NCBI RefSeq assembly: GCF_900590755.1
Contig: NZ_UUOC01000052.1
Span: 678,947-742,946 of the forward strand
Source: Pseudomonas viridiflava
GTDB lineage: Bacteria > Pseudomonadota > Gammaproteobacteria > Pseudomonadales > Pseudomonadaceae
Reading direction: 5' to 3'
DNA length: 64,000 bases
In this document: piece after piece, positions 33,283 to 41,694 of the stretch
Position numbering within the stretch: the first letter of the stretch is position 1
Layout: each line of letters starts with the position of its first letter
Made by a program: the position numbers and the translations under genes
The notes under the pieces: model-generated
Database searches by the model: none
The model's input: the letters and a program-made list of their open reading frames with translations, nothing else
What the model was told of the DNA's origin: nothing

Positions 33283-35502
33283 TTAATACAAATCCACCGG
33301 ATCCACATCCAGTGACCATCTGACCTGCCGCCCGCTGGGCATTGATTCAAGGGCAAGCAGCCATGAACTGAGCAGTTTGTGCAGCGGCGCGCGGGCGTTG
33401 GATTGCAGCAGCAATTGCGCGCGATAGCGGCCGGCGCGGCGTTCCATGGGGGCCGGGACCGGGCCGAGCAGTTCGATGCCGCCCAGGTTCATGTCGATCA
33501 ATAATTGTTCAGCTTCAGCGCAGGCCTGATCCAGAAAACCTTCAGCCTGCCCCGGTTTATGGGCTTCGGCGCGCAGCAGGGCCAAGTGCGAAAACGGCGG
33601 CAGGCCAGCGGCGCGACGTTCGCTCAAGGCCTGTTCGGCAAAGGCGAAATAACCCTGCTCAGTCAGCTGGATCAACAGCGGATGGTCCGCCAGATGAGTC
33701 TGAATGATCACGCGCCCTGGCTCTTCCGCTCGGCCTGCACGCCCTGCGACTTGCACGATCAGTTGCGCCATGCGTTCGCTGGCGCGGAAGTCCCCGGAAA
33801 ACAGTCCGCCATCGGCGTCTAGAATCGACACCAGCGTGACGCGAGGGAAGTGATGACCTTTGGCGAGCATCTGCGTGCCCACCAGAATGCACGGCTGGCC
33901 GCGCTGAATGGTGGCAAACAGTTGATTCATGGCGTCTTTGCGCGACGTGCTGTCGCGATCAACCCGCAGCACCGGATAGTCCGGAAACAGAATTCCCAGC
34001 CGTTCTTCGGCCCGTTCCGTACCTGCGCCAACCGGACGCAAATCCACCTTGCCGCACGACGGACACTGGCGCGGTACCCGCTCGACATGGCCGCAATGGT
34101 GACAGCGCAACTCACCGGAGCGCTGATGCACGGTCATCCGCGCATCACAACGCGGGCAGCCGGACAGCCAGCCGCAGTCGTGACATAACAGGGTCGGCGC
34201 AAATCCGCGACGGTTGAGGAACACCAAAACCTGTTGCCCGGCGGCGAGGGTCTGGCCGATGGCTTGCTGCATCGGGCCTGAGATGCCGCTGTCCAGCGGA
34301 CGGCTTTTCACGTCCAGACGCAGAAATTTCGGCTGCTGCGCGCCACCGGCCCGCTGATTAAGGCGCAACAACCCGTAACGACCGGTGTAAGCGTTGTGCA
34401 GGCTTTCCAGGGAGGGCGTGGCCGAGCCGAGCACGATGGGGATGTTTTCCTGGCGAGCGCGGACGAGGGCCAGATCCCGGGCGTGGTAGCGCAGGGCTTC
34501 CTGCTGTTTATAAGAGCCGTCGTGTTCTTCATCGATGATGATCAGGCCGGGATTCTTCATCGGCGTGAACAGCGCCGAGCGGGTGCCGATAATAATGTCG
34601 GCCTCGCCGTCGCGCGCTGCCAGCCATGCGTCCAGCCGATCCCGGTCATTGACCGCCGAGTGCAGCAGGGCGATACGGGCATTGAAGCGCTGCTCGAAGC
34701 GCGCCAGGGTTTGCGGGCCGAGGTTGATTTCCGGGATCAGCACCAGCGCCTGCTTGCCCGCTTCAAGGGTTTCGCGAATCAGCTGCAGATAGACTTCGGT
34801 TTTGCCGCTGCCGGTGACGCCAGCCAGCAAGAACGCGTGGAAACTGTCGAAGCCTGCACGAATCGCCTCACAGGCCGCGCGCTGTTCGGTATTGAGTGGC
34901 AATTCCGGTTGCGCCAGCCAGTGTTCATGGCGTGCAGAGGGCGCGTGGCTACGCACTTCCACCTGCACCAGCTCTTTGGCCAGTAGCAGGTTGAGGCTTT
35001 CCTTGTTGAGCATCAGTTTGCTCAACAGCTGGTGGGCAACGCCATGGGGGTGTTGCGCCAGCGTGGTCAATGCTTCGCGCTGTTTGGGTGCGCGGGCGAT
35101 ACGCGGGTCGTCGACGCTGGCATTGGGTGCCACCTGCCAGAAACGTTCCTGCCGCGATTCTGCCGGTTCGCCCTGACGCAACAGCACCGGCAACGCCCAG
35201 CTCAGGGTGTCGCCGAGGCTGTGCTGATAATACTGGGACGTCCACAGGCACAGCTTGAACAGCGACGGCGGCAACGGCGCGGTTTCGTCGAGCACGGCAA
35301 TCGCGGGCTTGAGCTTGTCGGCCGGGACTTCGCTGTGGTCGGCGATTTCGATCAGGATGCCGATCATTTCCCGCCGGCCGAACGGCACTCGCAGGCGCAT
35401 GCCCGGCTGCAACGCACTGCGCAACACTCCAGCGGGGGCGCGGTAGTCGAACAGCCGCCGCAGTGGCGAGGGCAGGGCAAGGCGCAGGATGGCGTCGGGC
35501 AA
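33283..35502 (-). CDS. priA: Primosomal replication restart helicase PriA
   Basis: A 739-residue superfamily 2 helicase that reloads the replisome at stalled forks. The N-terminal DNA-binding domain precedes Walker A (GVTGSGKTEVYLQL), the DEEH box (IIIDEEHDGSYKQQ) and a zinc-binding insert with paired cysteines (CHDCGWLSGCPRCDAR, then CHHCGHVERVPRQCPSCGK). The helicase C half follows (GTQMLAKGHHFPRVTLVSIL; QVAGRAGRAEEPGRVIIQT). Divergent from rpmE. Confidence 0.96.
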   Translation of the reverse strand: MPDAILRLALPSPLRRLFDYRAPAGVLRSALQPGMRLRVPFGRREMIGILIEIADHSEVPADKLKPAIAVLDETAPLPPSLFKLCLWTSQYYQHSLGDTLSWALPVLLRQGEPAESRQERFWQVAPNASVDDPRIARAPKQREALTTLAQHPHGVAHQLLSKLMLNKESLNLLLAKELVQVEVRSHAPSARHEHWLAQPELPLNTEQRAACEAIRAGFDSFHAFLLAGVTGSGKTEVYLQLIRETLEAGKQALVLIPEINLGPQTLARFEQRFNARIALLHSAVNDRDRLDAWLAARDGEADIIIGTRSALFTPMKNPGLIIIDEEHDGSYKQQEALRYHARDLALVRARQENIPIVLGSATPSLESLHNAYTGRYGLLRLNQRAGGAQQPKFLRLDVKSRPLDSGISGPMQQAIGQTLAAGQQVLVFLNRRGFAPTLLCHDCGWLSGCPRCDARMTVHQRSGELRCHHCGHVERVPRQCPSCGKVDLRPVGAGTERAEERLGILFPDYPVLRVDRDSTSRKDAMNQLFATIQRGQPCILVGTQMLAKGHHFPRVTLVSILDADGGLFSGDFRASERMAQLIVQVAGRAGRAEEPGRVIIQTHLADHPLLIQLTEQGYFAFAEQALSERRAAGLPPFSHLALLRAEAHKPGQAEGFLDQACAEAEQLLIDMNLGGIELLGPVPAPMERRAGRYRAQLLLQSNARAPLHKLLSSWLLALESMPSGRQVRWSLDVDPVDLY

Positions 35503-35570
35503 GCGGGGTTTCCCTGTTACGGTATGTGACGGATGCGCGATCTTAGCAGACGACTGGTCTAAACGGCCGC

Positions 35571-35598
35571 TTGCGTGATTTGCATTGTCTGTTAATAT
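35571..35598 (+). promoter_or_regulatory. Probable rpmE promoter
   Basis: TTGCGT (35571-35576) and TAATAT (35593-35598) with 16-bp spacing. The leader that follows has a small perfect hairpin, CAACA-ATAG-TGTTG (35624-35637), inside outer GTGC/GGCAC arms. It might take part in feedback control of this ribosomal protein, but that is inference. Confidence 0.5.
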
Positions 35599-35668
35599 TC
35601 GCGGCCTATTTACGTGCGGTATTCAACAATAGTGTTGGATGGCGGCACGCTAGCCCGAGGAAGTACCG

Positions 35669-35902
35669 ATGAAAGCTGATATCCATCCAGTTTACGAAGC
35701 CATTGACGCTACTTGCAGCTGCGGCAATGTCATCAAAACCCGTTCGACTCTCGCCAAGCCTCTGAGCCTTGACGTTTGCAACGAGTGCCACCCGTTCTAC
35801 ACCGGCAAGCAGAAGACGCTTGACGTTGGCGGCCGTGTTGACAAGTTCAAGTCGCGCTTCGGTGCGTTCGGTGCTACCAAAGCTCCTGCTGCTGCAGAGT
35901 AA
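35669..35902 (+). CDS. rpmE: Ribosomal protein bL31 (zinc-binding type)
   Basis: A 77-residue large-subunit protein. It starts MKADIHPVYEAIDATCSCGN and carries CSCG and CNECHPFYTGKQK, the cysteines of the zinc-ribbon form of bL31 (the type replaced by a cysteine-free paralogue under zinc shortage). The C-terminal tail is Ala-rich. The ATG at 35669 has CCGAGGAAG upstream. The SNase gene begins 3 bp later. Confidence 0.96.
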   Translation: MKADIHPVYEAIDATCSCGNVIKTRSTLAKPLSLDVCNECHPFYTGKQKTLDVGGRVDKFKSRFGAFGATKAPAAAE

Positions 35903-35904
35903 GG

Positions 35905-36729
35905 TTGGCCGATCTGGAAAATCCACTGGGTTTCTCCAGGCTGCTTAAAAAGGCGTCCCTTGCGGGCGCCTTTTTTGTGGCCGCAATTTGGCTGCCTGCT
36001 GCGCAGGCGTTGTGCCCGTCGCCATCTTCGCTGCCGGTGGCTCAGGTCGAGCGCGTTGTCGATGGCGATACCTTGCGCCTGAAAGACGGCCGGAATGTGC
36101 GGATGGTCGGTCTTAATACCCCGGAAACCGGCAAGAAAGGCCAGTCCGCCGAGCCCTTTGCCGAGGCAGCCAAGCGTCGTTTGCAGGCATTGGTTTCAGA
36201 AAGTGATGGCCAGGTCAGTTTGCGCATAGGTGAGCAAGCCAAGGACCGTTACGGTCGGGTGCTGGCTAATGTTTATGGGCGCAATGGCGCCAACCTTGAA
36301 GCGCAGTTGCTAAGCGAAGGGTTGGGTTATCTCGTGGCAGTCGCGCCCAATGTTGCGCTGGTGAGTTGTCAGCAGGCGGCAGAACGGGTTGCTCGCACAG
36401 CGCGCCTCGGTTTGTGGCGTAACTCCCCGGTACAGCCCGCTGCGCAGGTCGACAAGGGCGGCTTTGCGCTGGTGGCCGGGACCATCTCGAGTGTCCAGCG
36501 CAATGGCGGTGGTATCTGGATCGAGTTGCAAGACGGCCCGGTTTTGCGTATTGCGCCTGAGCTGGTCAGCTTGTTCGATGCTTCGGCTCTGCTGAGTATG
36601 AAAGGCCAGCGCATCGAAGCCCGAGGCTGGGTGGTGGACCGCTCACGGCGCGGCGGCCTCAAGGATGGCCAGACACGCTGGATGATGCCGATTACACATC
36701 CTGCAATGCTTGATACGTCTACTCGCTGA
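35905..36729 (+). CDS. Secreted SNase-like (thermonuclease family) protein
   Basis: A 274-residue protein with an N-terminal signal-like helix (LLKKASLAGAFFVAAIWLPA, cut probably after AQA) and a staphylococcal-nuclease fold: VERVVDGDTLRLKDGRNVRM, VGLNTPETGKKGQSAEPFAE, then KDRYGRVLANVYGRNGANLE. The catalytic residues of the family (Asp of DGDT, Arg and Glu of the LNTPE and DRYGR segments) are present. A C-terminal OB-like extension of about 90 residues follows. The start is uncertain: TTG at 35905, 3 bp after rpmE, is chosen because no ATG lies nearby and GTG at 35977 has no ribosome site. A terminator hairpin lies inside the signal-peptide codons. Confidence 0.8.
   Translation: MADLENPLGFSRLLKKASLAGAFFVAAIWLPAAQALCPSPSSLPVAQVERVVDGDTLRLKDGRNVRMVGLNTPETGKKGQSAEPFAEAAKRRLQALVSESDGQVSLRIGEQAKDRYGRVLANVYGRNGANLEAQLLSEGLGYLVAVAPNVALVSCQQAAERVARTARLGLWRNSPVQPAAQVDKGGFALVAGTISSVQRNGGGIWIELQDGPVLRIAPELVSLFDASALLSMKGQRIEARGWVVDRSRRGGLKDGQTRWMMPITHPAMLDTSTR
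35947..35976 (+). terminator. Intrinsic terminator of rpmE embedded in the next gene's 5' end
   Basis: A-run, stem GGCGTCCC / GGGCGCC with one bulged T, TTGC loop, then six T. It lies 45 bp after the rpmE stop but within the signal-peptide codons of the SNase gene. Confidence 0.75.
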
Positions 36730-36750
36730 CCGCGGACTTGCCTGATACAC

Positions 36751-36789
36751 CGCAATCGCGGGCCTCGTAACCTCGGTGCGCTCCTACAG
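36751..36789. repeat. Truncated REP element, family F 3' arm
   Basis: Only the right arm (GCCTCGTAACCTCGGTGCGC then TCCTACAG) is present, without its left partner. The same arm occurs complete in the array at 63289. It lies directly after the SNase gene in the 36730-37137 gap. Confidence 0.7.
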
Positions 36790-36820
36790 GGCCGAGGTGT
36801 GTCTGAAAAAACATAAAACC

Positions 36821-36912
36821 TTGTAGGAGTGAGCTTGCTCGCGATAGCGTCAGTCCTGTCAGCGGACAGCGGCGACTGATAGCCCTCATCGCGAGCAAGC
36901 TCACTCCTACAG
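36821..36912. repeat. REPIN-type inverted repeat, family E
   Basis: Arms TTGTAGGAGTGAGCTTGCTC and complement around a loop with a dyad (CTGTCAGCGGACAG). Second copy of the family after 30488, with an unrelated loop. Confidence 0.8.
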
Positions 36913-36924
36913 GCCATGTGTTTG

Positions 36925-36982
36925 CTGTAGGGCTCTGCTGTGTCAGATACACGGCGATTCGCAGCCTTAGGCAGCTCCTACA
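36925..36982. repeat. Decayed family A REPIN
   Basis: A degenerate left arm (CTGTAGGGCTCTGCTG) and a recognisable right arm (TTCGCAGCCTTAGGCAGCTC) with substitutions: an old, decaying copy. After it, 36983-37137 holds only the maeB leader; no other gene is seen in the gap. Confidence 0.6.
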
Positions 36983-37137
36983 AAATCGTCGCTCGCAGAT
37001 GCAACACCCCCAATCTAAGCGTAAAGTCGTAGCCCCCGCCCCTTGACAGTAGTGACTGACCAGTCTTGTTAGGACTTTGCATCTTGCGTATCCTCGGCGG
37101 TCCGTCTGTCCCACAGTAAAAAAAGCGGAATGCCCAC

Positions 37138-38406
37138 ATGTCTGATTTGAAAACTGCTGCGCTTGAATATCACGCCAATCCTCGTCCAGGGAAACTGAGC
37201 GTCGAACTCACCAAGCCAACCGCAACTGCTCGTGATCTGGCCCTGGCTTACAGCCCTGGCGTCGCCGAGCCTGTGCGTGAAATCGCCCGTGATCCTGAGC
37301 TGGCCTACAAGTACACCGGCAAAGGCAACCTGGTAGCAGTTATTTCTGACGGCACCGCGATCCTTGGCCTCGGCGATCTGGGGCCATTGGCTTCCAAGCC
37401 AGTGATGGAAGGTAAAGGCGTTCTGTTCAAGCGCTTCGCCGGTATCGACGTTTTCGACATCGAAGTCGATTCGGAAAGCCCGCAAGCCTTCATCGACACC
37501 GTCAAGCGCATCTCCATCACCTTCGGCGGCATCAACCTCGAAGACATCAAGGCGCCTGAGTGCTTTGAAATCGAGAAAGCCCTGATCGAACAATGCGACA
37601 TCCCGGTTTTCCACGATGACCAGCACGGCACCGCGATCGTTACTGCGGCCGGCATGATCAACGCACTGGAAATCGTCGGCAAAACCCTGGAAGACGCCAA
37701 GATCGTCTGCCTGGGCGCTGGCGCAGCGGCCATCTCCTGCATGAAGTTGCTGGTGAGCATGGGCGCGAAGATCGAAAACATCTTCATGGTCGACCGTACC
37801 GGCGTGATCCACTCCGGCCGTACCGACCTGAACCAGTACAAGGCTGTATTCGCTCACGCCACTGAAAAACGCACACTGACCGACGCCCTCGACGGCGCCG
37901 ATGTGTTCGTTGGTCTGTCGGGTCCGAACCTGCTGAGCGCTGAAAACCTGCAATTGATGGCCAAAGATCCAATCGTGTTCGCGTGCTCGAACCCTGATCC
38001 GGAAATCTCCCCAGAGCTGGCCCACGCCACTCGCAACGACGTGATCATGGCGACCGGCCGTTCGGACTACCCGAACCAGGTCAACAACGTGCTGGGCTTC
38101 CCGTTCATCTTCCGTGGTGCCCTGGACGTTCGCGCCAAGCGCATCAACGAAGAAATGAAGATCGCCGCTGCCAACGCCCTGCGTGAACTGGCCAAACTGC
38201 CAGTGCCTCAGGAAGTCTGCGATGCCTACGGTGGTATCAAGCTGGAATTCGGTCGTGAGTACATCATCCCGAAACCAATGGACAGCCGCCTGCTGGGCCT
38301 GATCGCTGATGCCGTTGCCAAGGCAGCCATCGAAAGCGGCGTTGCAACCCTGCCGTATCCAAAGCACTACCCGCTGACCAGCGTTGAAGATGTTTTCAAG
38401 GGCTAA
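37138..38406 (+). CDS. maeB: NADP-type malic enzyme (single-domain MaeB)
   Basis: A 422-residue enzyme that decarboxylates malate to pyruvate while making NAD(P)H. The segments GLGDLGPLASKPVMEGKGVL and FHDDQHGTAIVTAAGMINAL give the substrate and metal site. The nucleotide fold is at IVCLGAGAAAISCMKLLVSM, and ACSNPDPEISPELA is conserved. It lacks the C-terminal phosphotransacetylase-like domain of enterobacterial MaeB, as is usual for Pseudomonas. It has a strong codon bias, suggesting high expression. A strong terminator follows. Confidence 0.93.
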   Translation: MSDLKTAALEYHANPRPGKLSVELTKPTATARDLALAYSPGVAEPVREIARDPELAYKYTGKGNLVAVISDGTAILGLGDLGPLASKPVMEGKGVLFKRFAGIDVFDIEVDSESPQAFIDTVKRISITFGGINLEDIKAPECFEIEKALIEQCDIPVFHDDQHGTAIVTAAGMINALEIVGKTLEDAKIVCLGAGAAAISCMKLLVSMGAKIENIFMVDRTGVIHSGRTDLNQYKAVFAHATEKRTLTDALDGADVFVGLSGPNLLSAENLQLMAKDPIVFACSNPDPEISPELAHATRNDVIMATGRSDYPNQVNNVLGFPFIFRGALDVRAKRINEEMKIAAANALRELAKLPVPQEVCDAYGGIKLEFGREYIIPKPMDSRLLGLIADAVAKAAIESGVATLPYPKHYPLTSVEDVFKG

Positions 38407-38431
38407 AGGGCTAACGTTGTTAGCAGCCCCA

Positions 38432-38467
38432 TAAAAAAGAACCCGGCCATTAGCCGGGTTTTTTTAT
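38432..38467 (+). terminator. Rho-independent terminator of maeB
   Basis: AAAAAAGAACCCGGC / GCCGGGTTTTTTT stem with a CATTA loop, and outer GCCCCATAAA / TTTATGGGG pairing that extends the stem. Very strong intrinsic terminator. Confidence 0.92.
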
Positions 38468-38530
38468 GGGGAAGTTTCAAGCTACAAGCTGCAAGAAAAA
38501 GCGGTTGGGAGCGAGGTCGCTGTTGTCTCG

Positions 38531-39016
38531 CCGCCGGATGTGGATCCGGTTGATCCCTGTAGGAGCTGCCGCAGGCTGCGAACCGCGGTGTGTCAGATGC
38601 CCAGTCTTCGCAGCCTTCGGCAGCTCCTACAGGTACCGCGCCGTGCCTTACATCTTGTAGCTTGCGGCTTGAAGCTTGTAACTGCCTTTGGTCTTGCCGC
38701 CGGATGTGGATCGGTTGATCCCTGTAGGAGCTGCCGCAGGCTGCGAATCGGCGTGTATCCGATGCCCAGCTTTCGCAGCCTTCGGCAGCTCCTACAGGTG
38801 GCGCGCCGTGCCTTACATCTTGTAGCTTGCGGCTTGAAGCTTCTAACTGCCTTTGGTCTTGCCGCCGGATGTGGATCGGTTGATCCCTGTAGGAGCTGCC
38901 GCAGGCTGCGAATCGGCGTGTATCCGATGCCCAGCTTTCGCAGCCTTCGGCAGCTCCTACAGGTACGGCGCCGTGCCTACATCTTGTAGCTTGCCGCTTT
39001 AAGCTTGCAGCTGCTC
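38531..39016. repeat. Tandem triplication of a 165-bp unit containing family A REPINs
   Basis: The phrase CCGCCGGATGTGGATC recurs at 38531, 38697 and 38862, a period of 166 and 165 bp. Each unit holds a full family A inverted repeat (38557-38632, 38722-38797, 38887-38962). It is followed by a second conserved block with CATCTTGTAGCTTGCGGCTT and GAAGCTT. Units 2 and 3 are nearly identical, unit 1 slightly diverged. Just before it, 38475-38495 (TCAAGCTACAAGCTGCAAG) is the inverted version of the second block. The 38407-39016 gap has no gene; a repeated open frame over it is an artefact. Confidence 0.88.
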
Positions 39017-41476
39017 TTAGAACAAATCGATCGGCGCTGACTCATCCGCTGGCAGCGGGCTGCCCGGTGCGCTGCCGCCCAGTTCGTTGACGCTTGGTGG
39101 CGTGTCTTCGCTTTTGAACAGTTCGAAGAACGCATTCGGCGTGCTTGGTGTGGCTGCGCGGCCGCTGATCGGGTCGACTCGCAGGCTGAGAATGCCATCC
39201 GGCTCTGCCTGTTGATGCGGCGGTTTGTCCTTGAGCGCGGCGCTCATGTAGTTCATCCAGATCGGCAGGGCCACCGTACCGCCAAATTCATGACGGCCCA
39301 GGCTTTCAGGCTGATCAAAACCGGTCCAGACCGTGGTCACGTAATCGGCGTTGTAACCGGTGAACCACGCATCCTTGGATTCGTTGGTCGTACCGGTCTT
39401 GCCCGCGATGTCAGGGCGGTTCATCGCCAGGGCGCGTCGGCCGGTGCCGCGTTTGATCACGTCCTGCAACATGCTGTTGAGGATGAACGTGGTGCGACCA
39501 TCAACAATGCGCGGCGCAATGGCCGGTGCTGCCGGATCGACTGGCTGCGCAGGCGCAGGCACACCTTCTACGGAGTTGGTGATCAATGCCGGGCCATTGG
39601 CGACAGCAACGGTTTTGGTATCAGCGGCCATCGGGCTGTCCACCGCCGGAACCGTTGGCGGGTTGGCTTCGAACAGCTTCACGCCATCGCGGCTCTCGAT
39701 GCTCTGGATCAGGTACGAGTTGACCTTGTAACCACCGTTGGCAAATGCGCTCCAGCCGCTGACGATTTCCATCGGCGTCAGGGTCGCGGTGCCCAATGCC
39801 AGCGACAGGTTGCGCGGCAGATCGCTTTTGTTGAAGCCGAAGCGGGTCATGTAGTCGATGGAGGTATCGATGCCCAGTTGCTGCAGCAGGCGGATCGACA
39901 CCAGGTTGCGCGACTTGTACAGGGCTTCGCGCAGACGGATCGGGCCGAGGAAGGTATTGGTGTCGTTTTTCGGACGCCAGACCTTGTCCAGATACTCGTC
40001 GACGAACACGATTGGCGCGTCGTTCACCAAACTGGATGCGGTGTAGCCGTTGTCCAGTGCGGCGCTGTACAGGAACGGCTTGAAGCTCGAGCCCGGTTGA
40101 CGCTTGGCCTGCAAGGCACGGTTGTAGTTGCTCTGCTCGAATGCGAAGCCGCCGACCAGGGCGCGGATTGCTCCGTTTTGTGGATCAAGGGAAACCAGCG
40201 CGCTCTGGGCGACGGGAATCTGACTGAATTTCAGCGAGCCGTCTGGCTGGCGTTGCAGGCGAACCAGATCGCCAACATGCGCTACGTCAGCAGGTGACTT
40301 CGGATTTGCGCCCAGACTGTTGGTATTCAGATAAGGACGCGCCCATTTCATGGTGGCCCATTCGACGGTTTCTTCTTTTTCGCCATTGCGGGTCAGCACG
40401 CGCAGGCCGGTCTTGTCGACCTGGCTGACGATGGCTGGCTCAAGGCCGCTGATTGGCCGTTGCTTGGTGAGTTCAAGCGCCCAGCTTTCACGGGTCATGC
40501 CCGGGAAGCGGCTTTCAGGGCCACGATAGCCGTGGCGCTGGTCATACTCGATCAAACCTTCCTGGACGGCAGTGTTAGCGTGTTCCTGAAGGTCGCTCGG
40601 TACGGTGGTGGTAACCCGGAAACCTTCGGTATAAGCGTCGCTGCCGTAGCGGCCGACCATCTCGGCACGGGCCATTTCAGCAATATAAGGCGCGTTAACT
40701 TCAGGGGTCGGTACGTGATAGCTGGCGTTGATCGGCTCGTTGAGCGCGGTCTGGTAGGCGTTCTGGTCGATTTTGCCCAGCTTGTACATGCGCCCCAGGA
40801 TCCAGTCGCGACGTTCTTTGGCGCGGGTCGGGTTAGCCAGGGGGTTGAAGCGTGACGGGGCTTTTGGCAGCCCGGCAATCATGGCCATTTGCGCAAGGGT
40901 CACATCGCGAATCGACTTGCCGTAATAGACTTGCGCCGCGGCCTCGATGCCATAGGCGCGGTTGCCCAGATAGATTTTGTTCACGTACAGCTCAAGGATT
41001 TCATCCTTGGTCAGTTGGCGCTCAATTTGCAGGGCCAACAGAATCTCGGTGGTTTTCCGTGAAAAGCTTCGCTCGCTGGTCAGGAAGTAGTTTTTCGCCA
41101 CCTGCATGGTGATGGTGCTGCCGCCGGACTGGATGTGACCGCTTTTGACCAGTTGCGACGCTGCACGCATCAGGCTGCCGGGGTCGACGCCATAGTGATT
41201 GGCGAAGTTGTCGTCTTCGGCAGACAGGAGTGCATTGATGAAATTGGGCGGGATTTCGGCAAAGCGGATCGGGGTACGGCGCATTTCGCCAAACTCCGCA
41301 ATCAACTTGCCATCACTGCTATACACTCGCAGCGGAATCTGCAGCTGAATGCTGCGCAATGCCTCCACGGACGGCAGGTTAGGGCTCAAATAAAGGAAGG
41401 CGCCGCTCAGACCGAGCAGCAGCGCACAGAATACGGCGACGAGAGACCACCACAGAAACTTCAGCAGGCGTATCAA
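39017..41476 (-). CDS. ponA: Penicillin-binding protein 1A (bifunctional class A PBP)
   Basis: An 819-residue inner-membrane enzyme that polymerises and cross-links peptidoglycan. One N-terminal membrane helix (LWWSLVAVFCALLLGLSGAF). The glycosyltransferase domain has the catalytic glutamate in LLSAEDDNFANHYGVDPGS and the GGSTITMQVAKNYFL motif. The transpeptidase domain has SSFK (KRQPGSSFKPFLYSAAL, catalytic Ser), SRN (YKSRNLVSIRLL) and KTGTT. A PBP1A-type OB-like insert lies between them. The start codon is TTG at 41476. Divergent from pilM, the usual Pseudomonas layout. Confidence 0.95.
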   Translation of the reverse strand: MIRLLKFLWWSLVAVFCALLLGLSGAFLYLSPNLPSVEALRSIQLQIPLRVYSSDGKLIAEFGEMRRTPIRFAEIPPNFINALLSAEDDNFANHYGVDPGSLMRAASQLVKSGHIQSGGSTITMQVAKNYFLTSERSFSRKTTEILLALQIERQLTKDEILELYVNKIYLGNRAYGIEAAAQVYYGKSIRDVTLAQMAMIAGLPKAPSRFNPLANPTRAKERRDWILGRMYKLGKIDQNAYQTALNEPINASYHVPTPEVNAPYIAEMARAEMVGRYGSDAYTEGFRVTTTVPSDLQEHANTAVQEGLIEYDQRHGYRGPESRFPGMTRESWALELTKQRPISGLEPAIVSQVDKTGLRVLTRNGEKEETVEWATMKWARPYLNTNSLGANPKSPADVAHVGDLVRLQRQPDGSLKFSQIPVAQSALVSLDPQNGAIRALVGGFAFEQSNYNRALQAKRQPGSSFKPFLYSAALDNGYTASSLVNDAPIVFVDEYLDKVWRPKNDTNTFLGPIRLREALYKSRNLVSIRLLQQLGIDTSIDYMTRFGFNKSDLPRNLSLALGTATLTPMEIVSGWSAFANGGYKVNSYLIQSIESRDGVKLFEANPPTVPAVDSPMAADTKTVAVANGPALITNSVEGVPAPAQPVDPAAPAIAPRIVDGRTTFILNSMLQDVIKRGTGRRALAMNRPDIAGKTGTTNESKDAWFTGYNADYVTTVWTGFDQPESLGRHEFGGTVALPIWMNYMSAALKDKPPHQQAEPDGILSLRVDPISGRAATPSTPNAFFELFKSEDTPPSVNELGGSAPGSPLPADESAPIDLF

Positions 41477-41694
41477 GGCTTTTGGTTTTCCAGAAAAAAG
41501 AACAGAAAAAAGAATGAGTTAAGCGTAAGCATTTACAAACTGACACGCCGTGAAGCTTGGTTAAACGAAAAAAACGCTCGGCATTATAAGCATTTTTCGT
41601 CTCCGAGCGTGATTTGCGCTACTGTCAAGGCTGCCGACAGAGGCGTTAGACAATAAATATTCCGTAAGTGACGGAAACTCATAGGAAATAGGTT

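Noticed and set aside
35905..36729. Alternative GTG start at 35977 for the SNase-like gene
   Set aside because: It would avoid the terminator but has no Shine-Dalgarno sequence and truncates the signal peptide; kept only as an alternative.
38540..38989. A 149-residue open frame with three internal repeats (CRSCRRLR units)
   Set aside because: It is the direct translation of the 165-bp DNA triplication with its REPIN arms; no ribosome site, and other REPINs give the same CRSCRRLR peptide wherever they occur.
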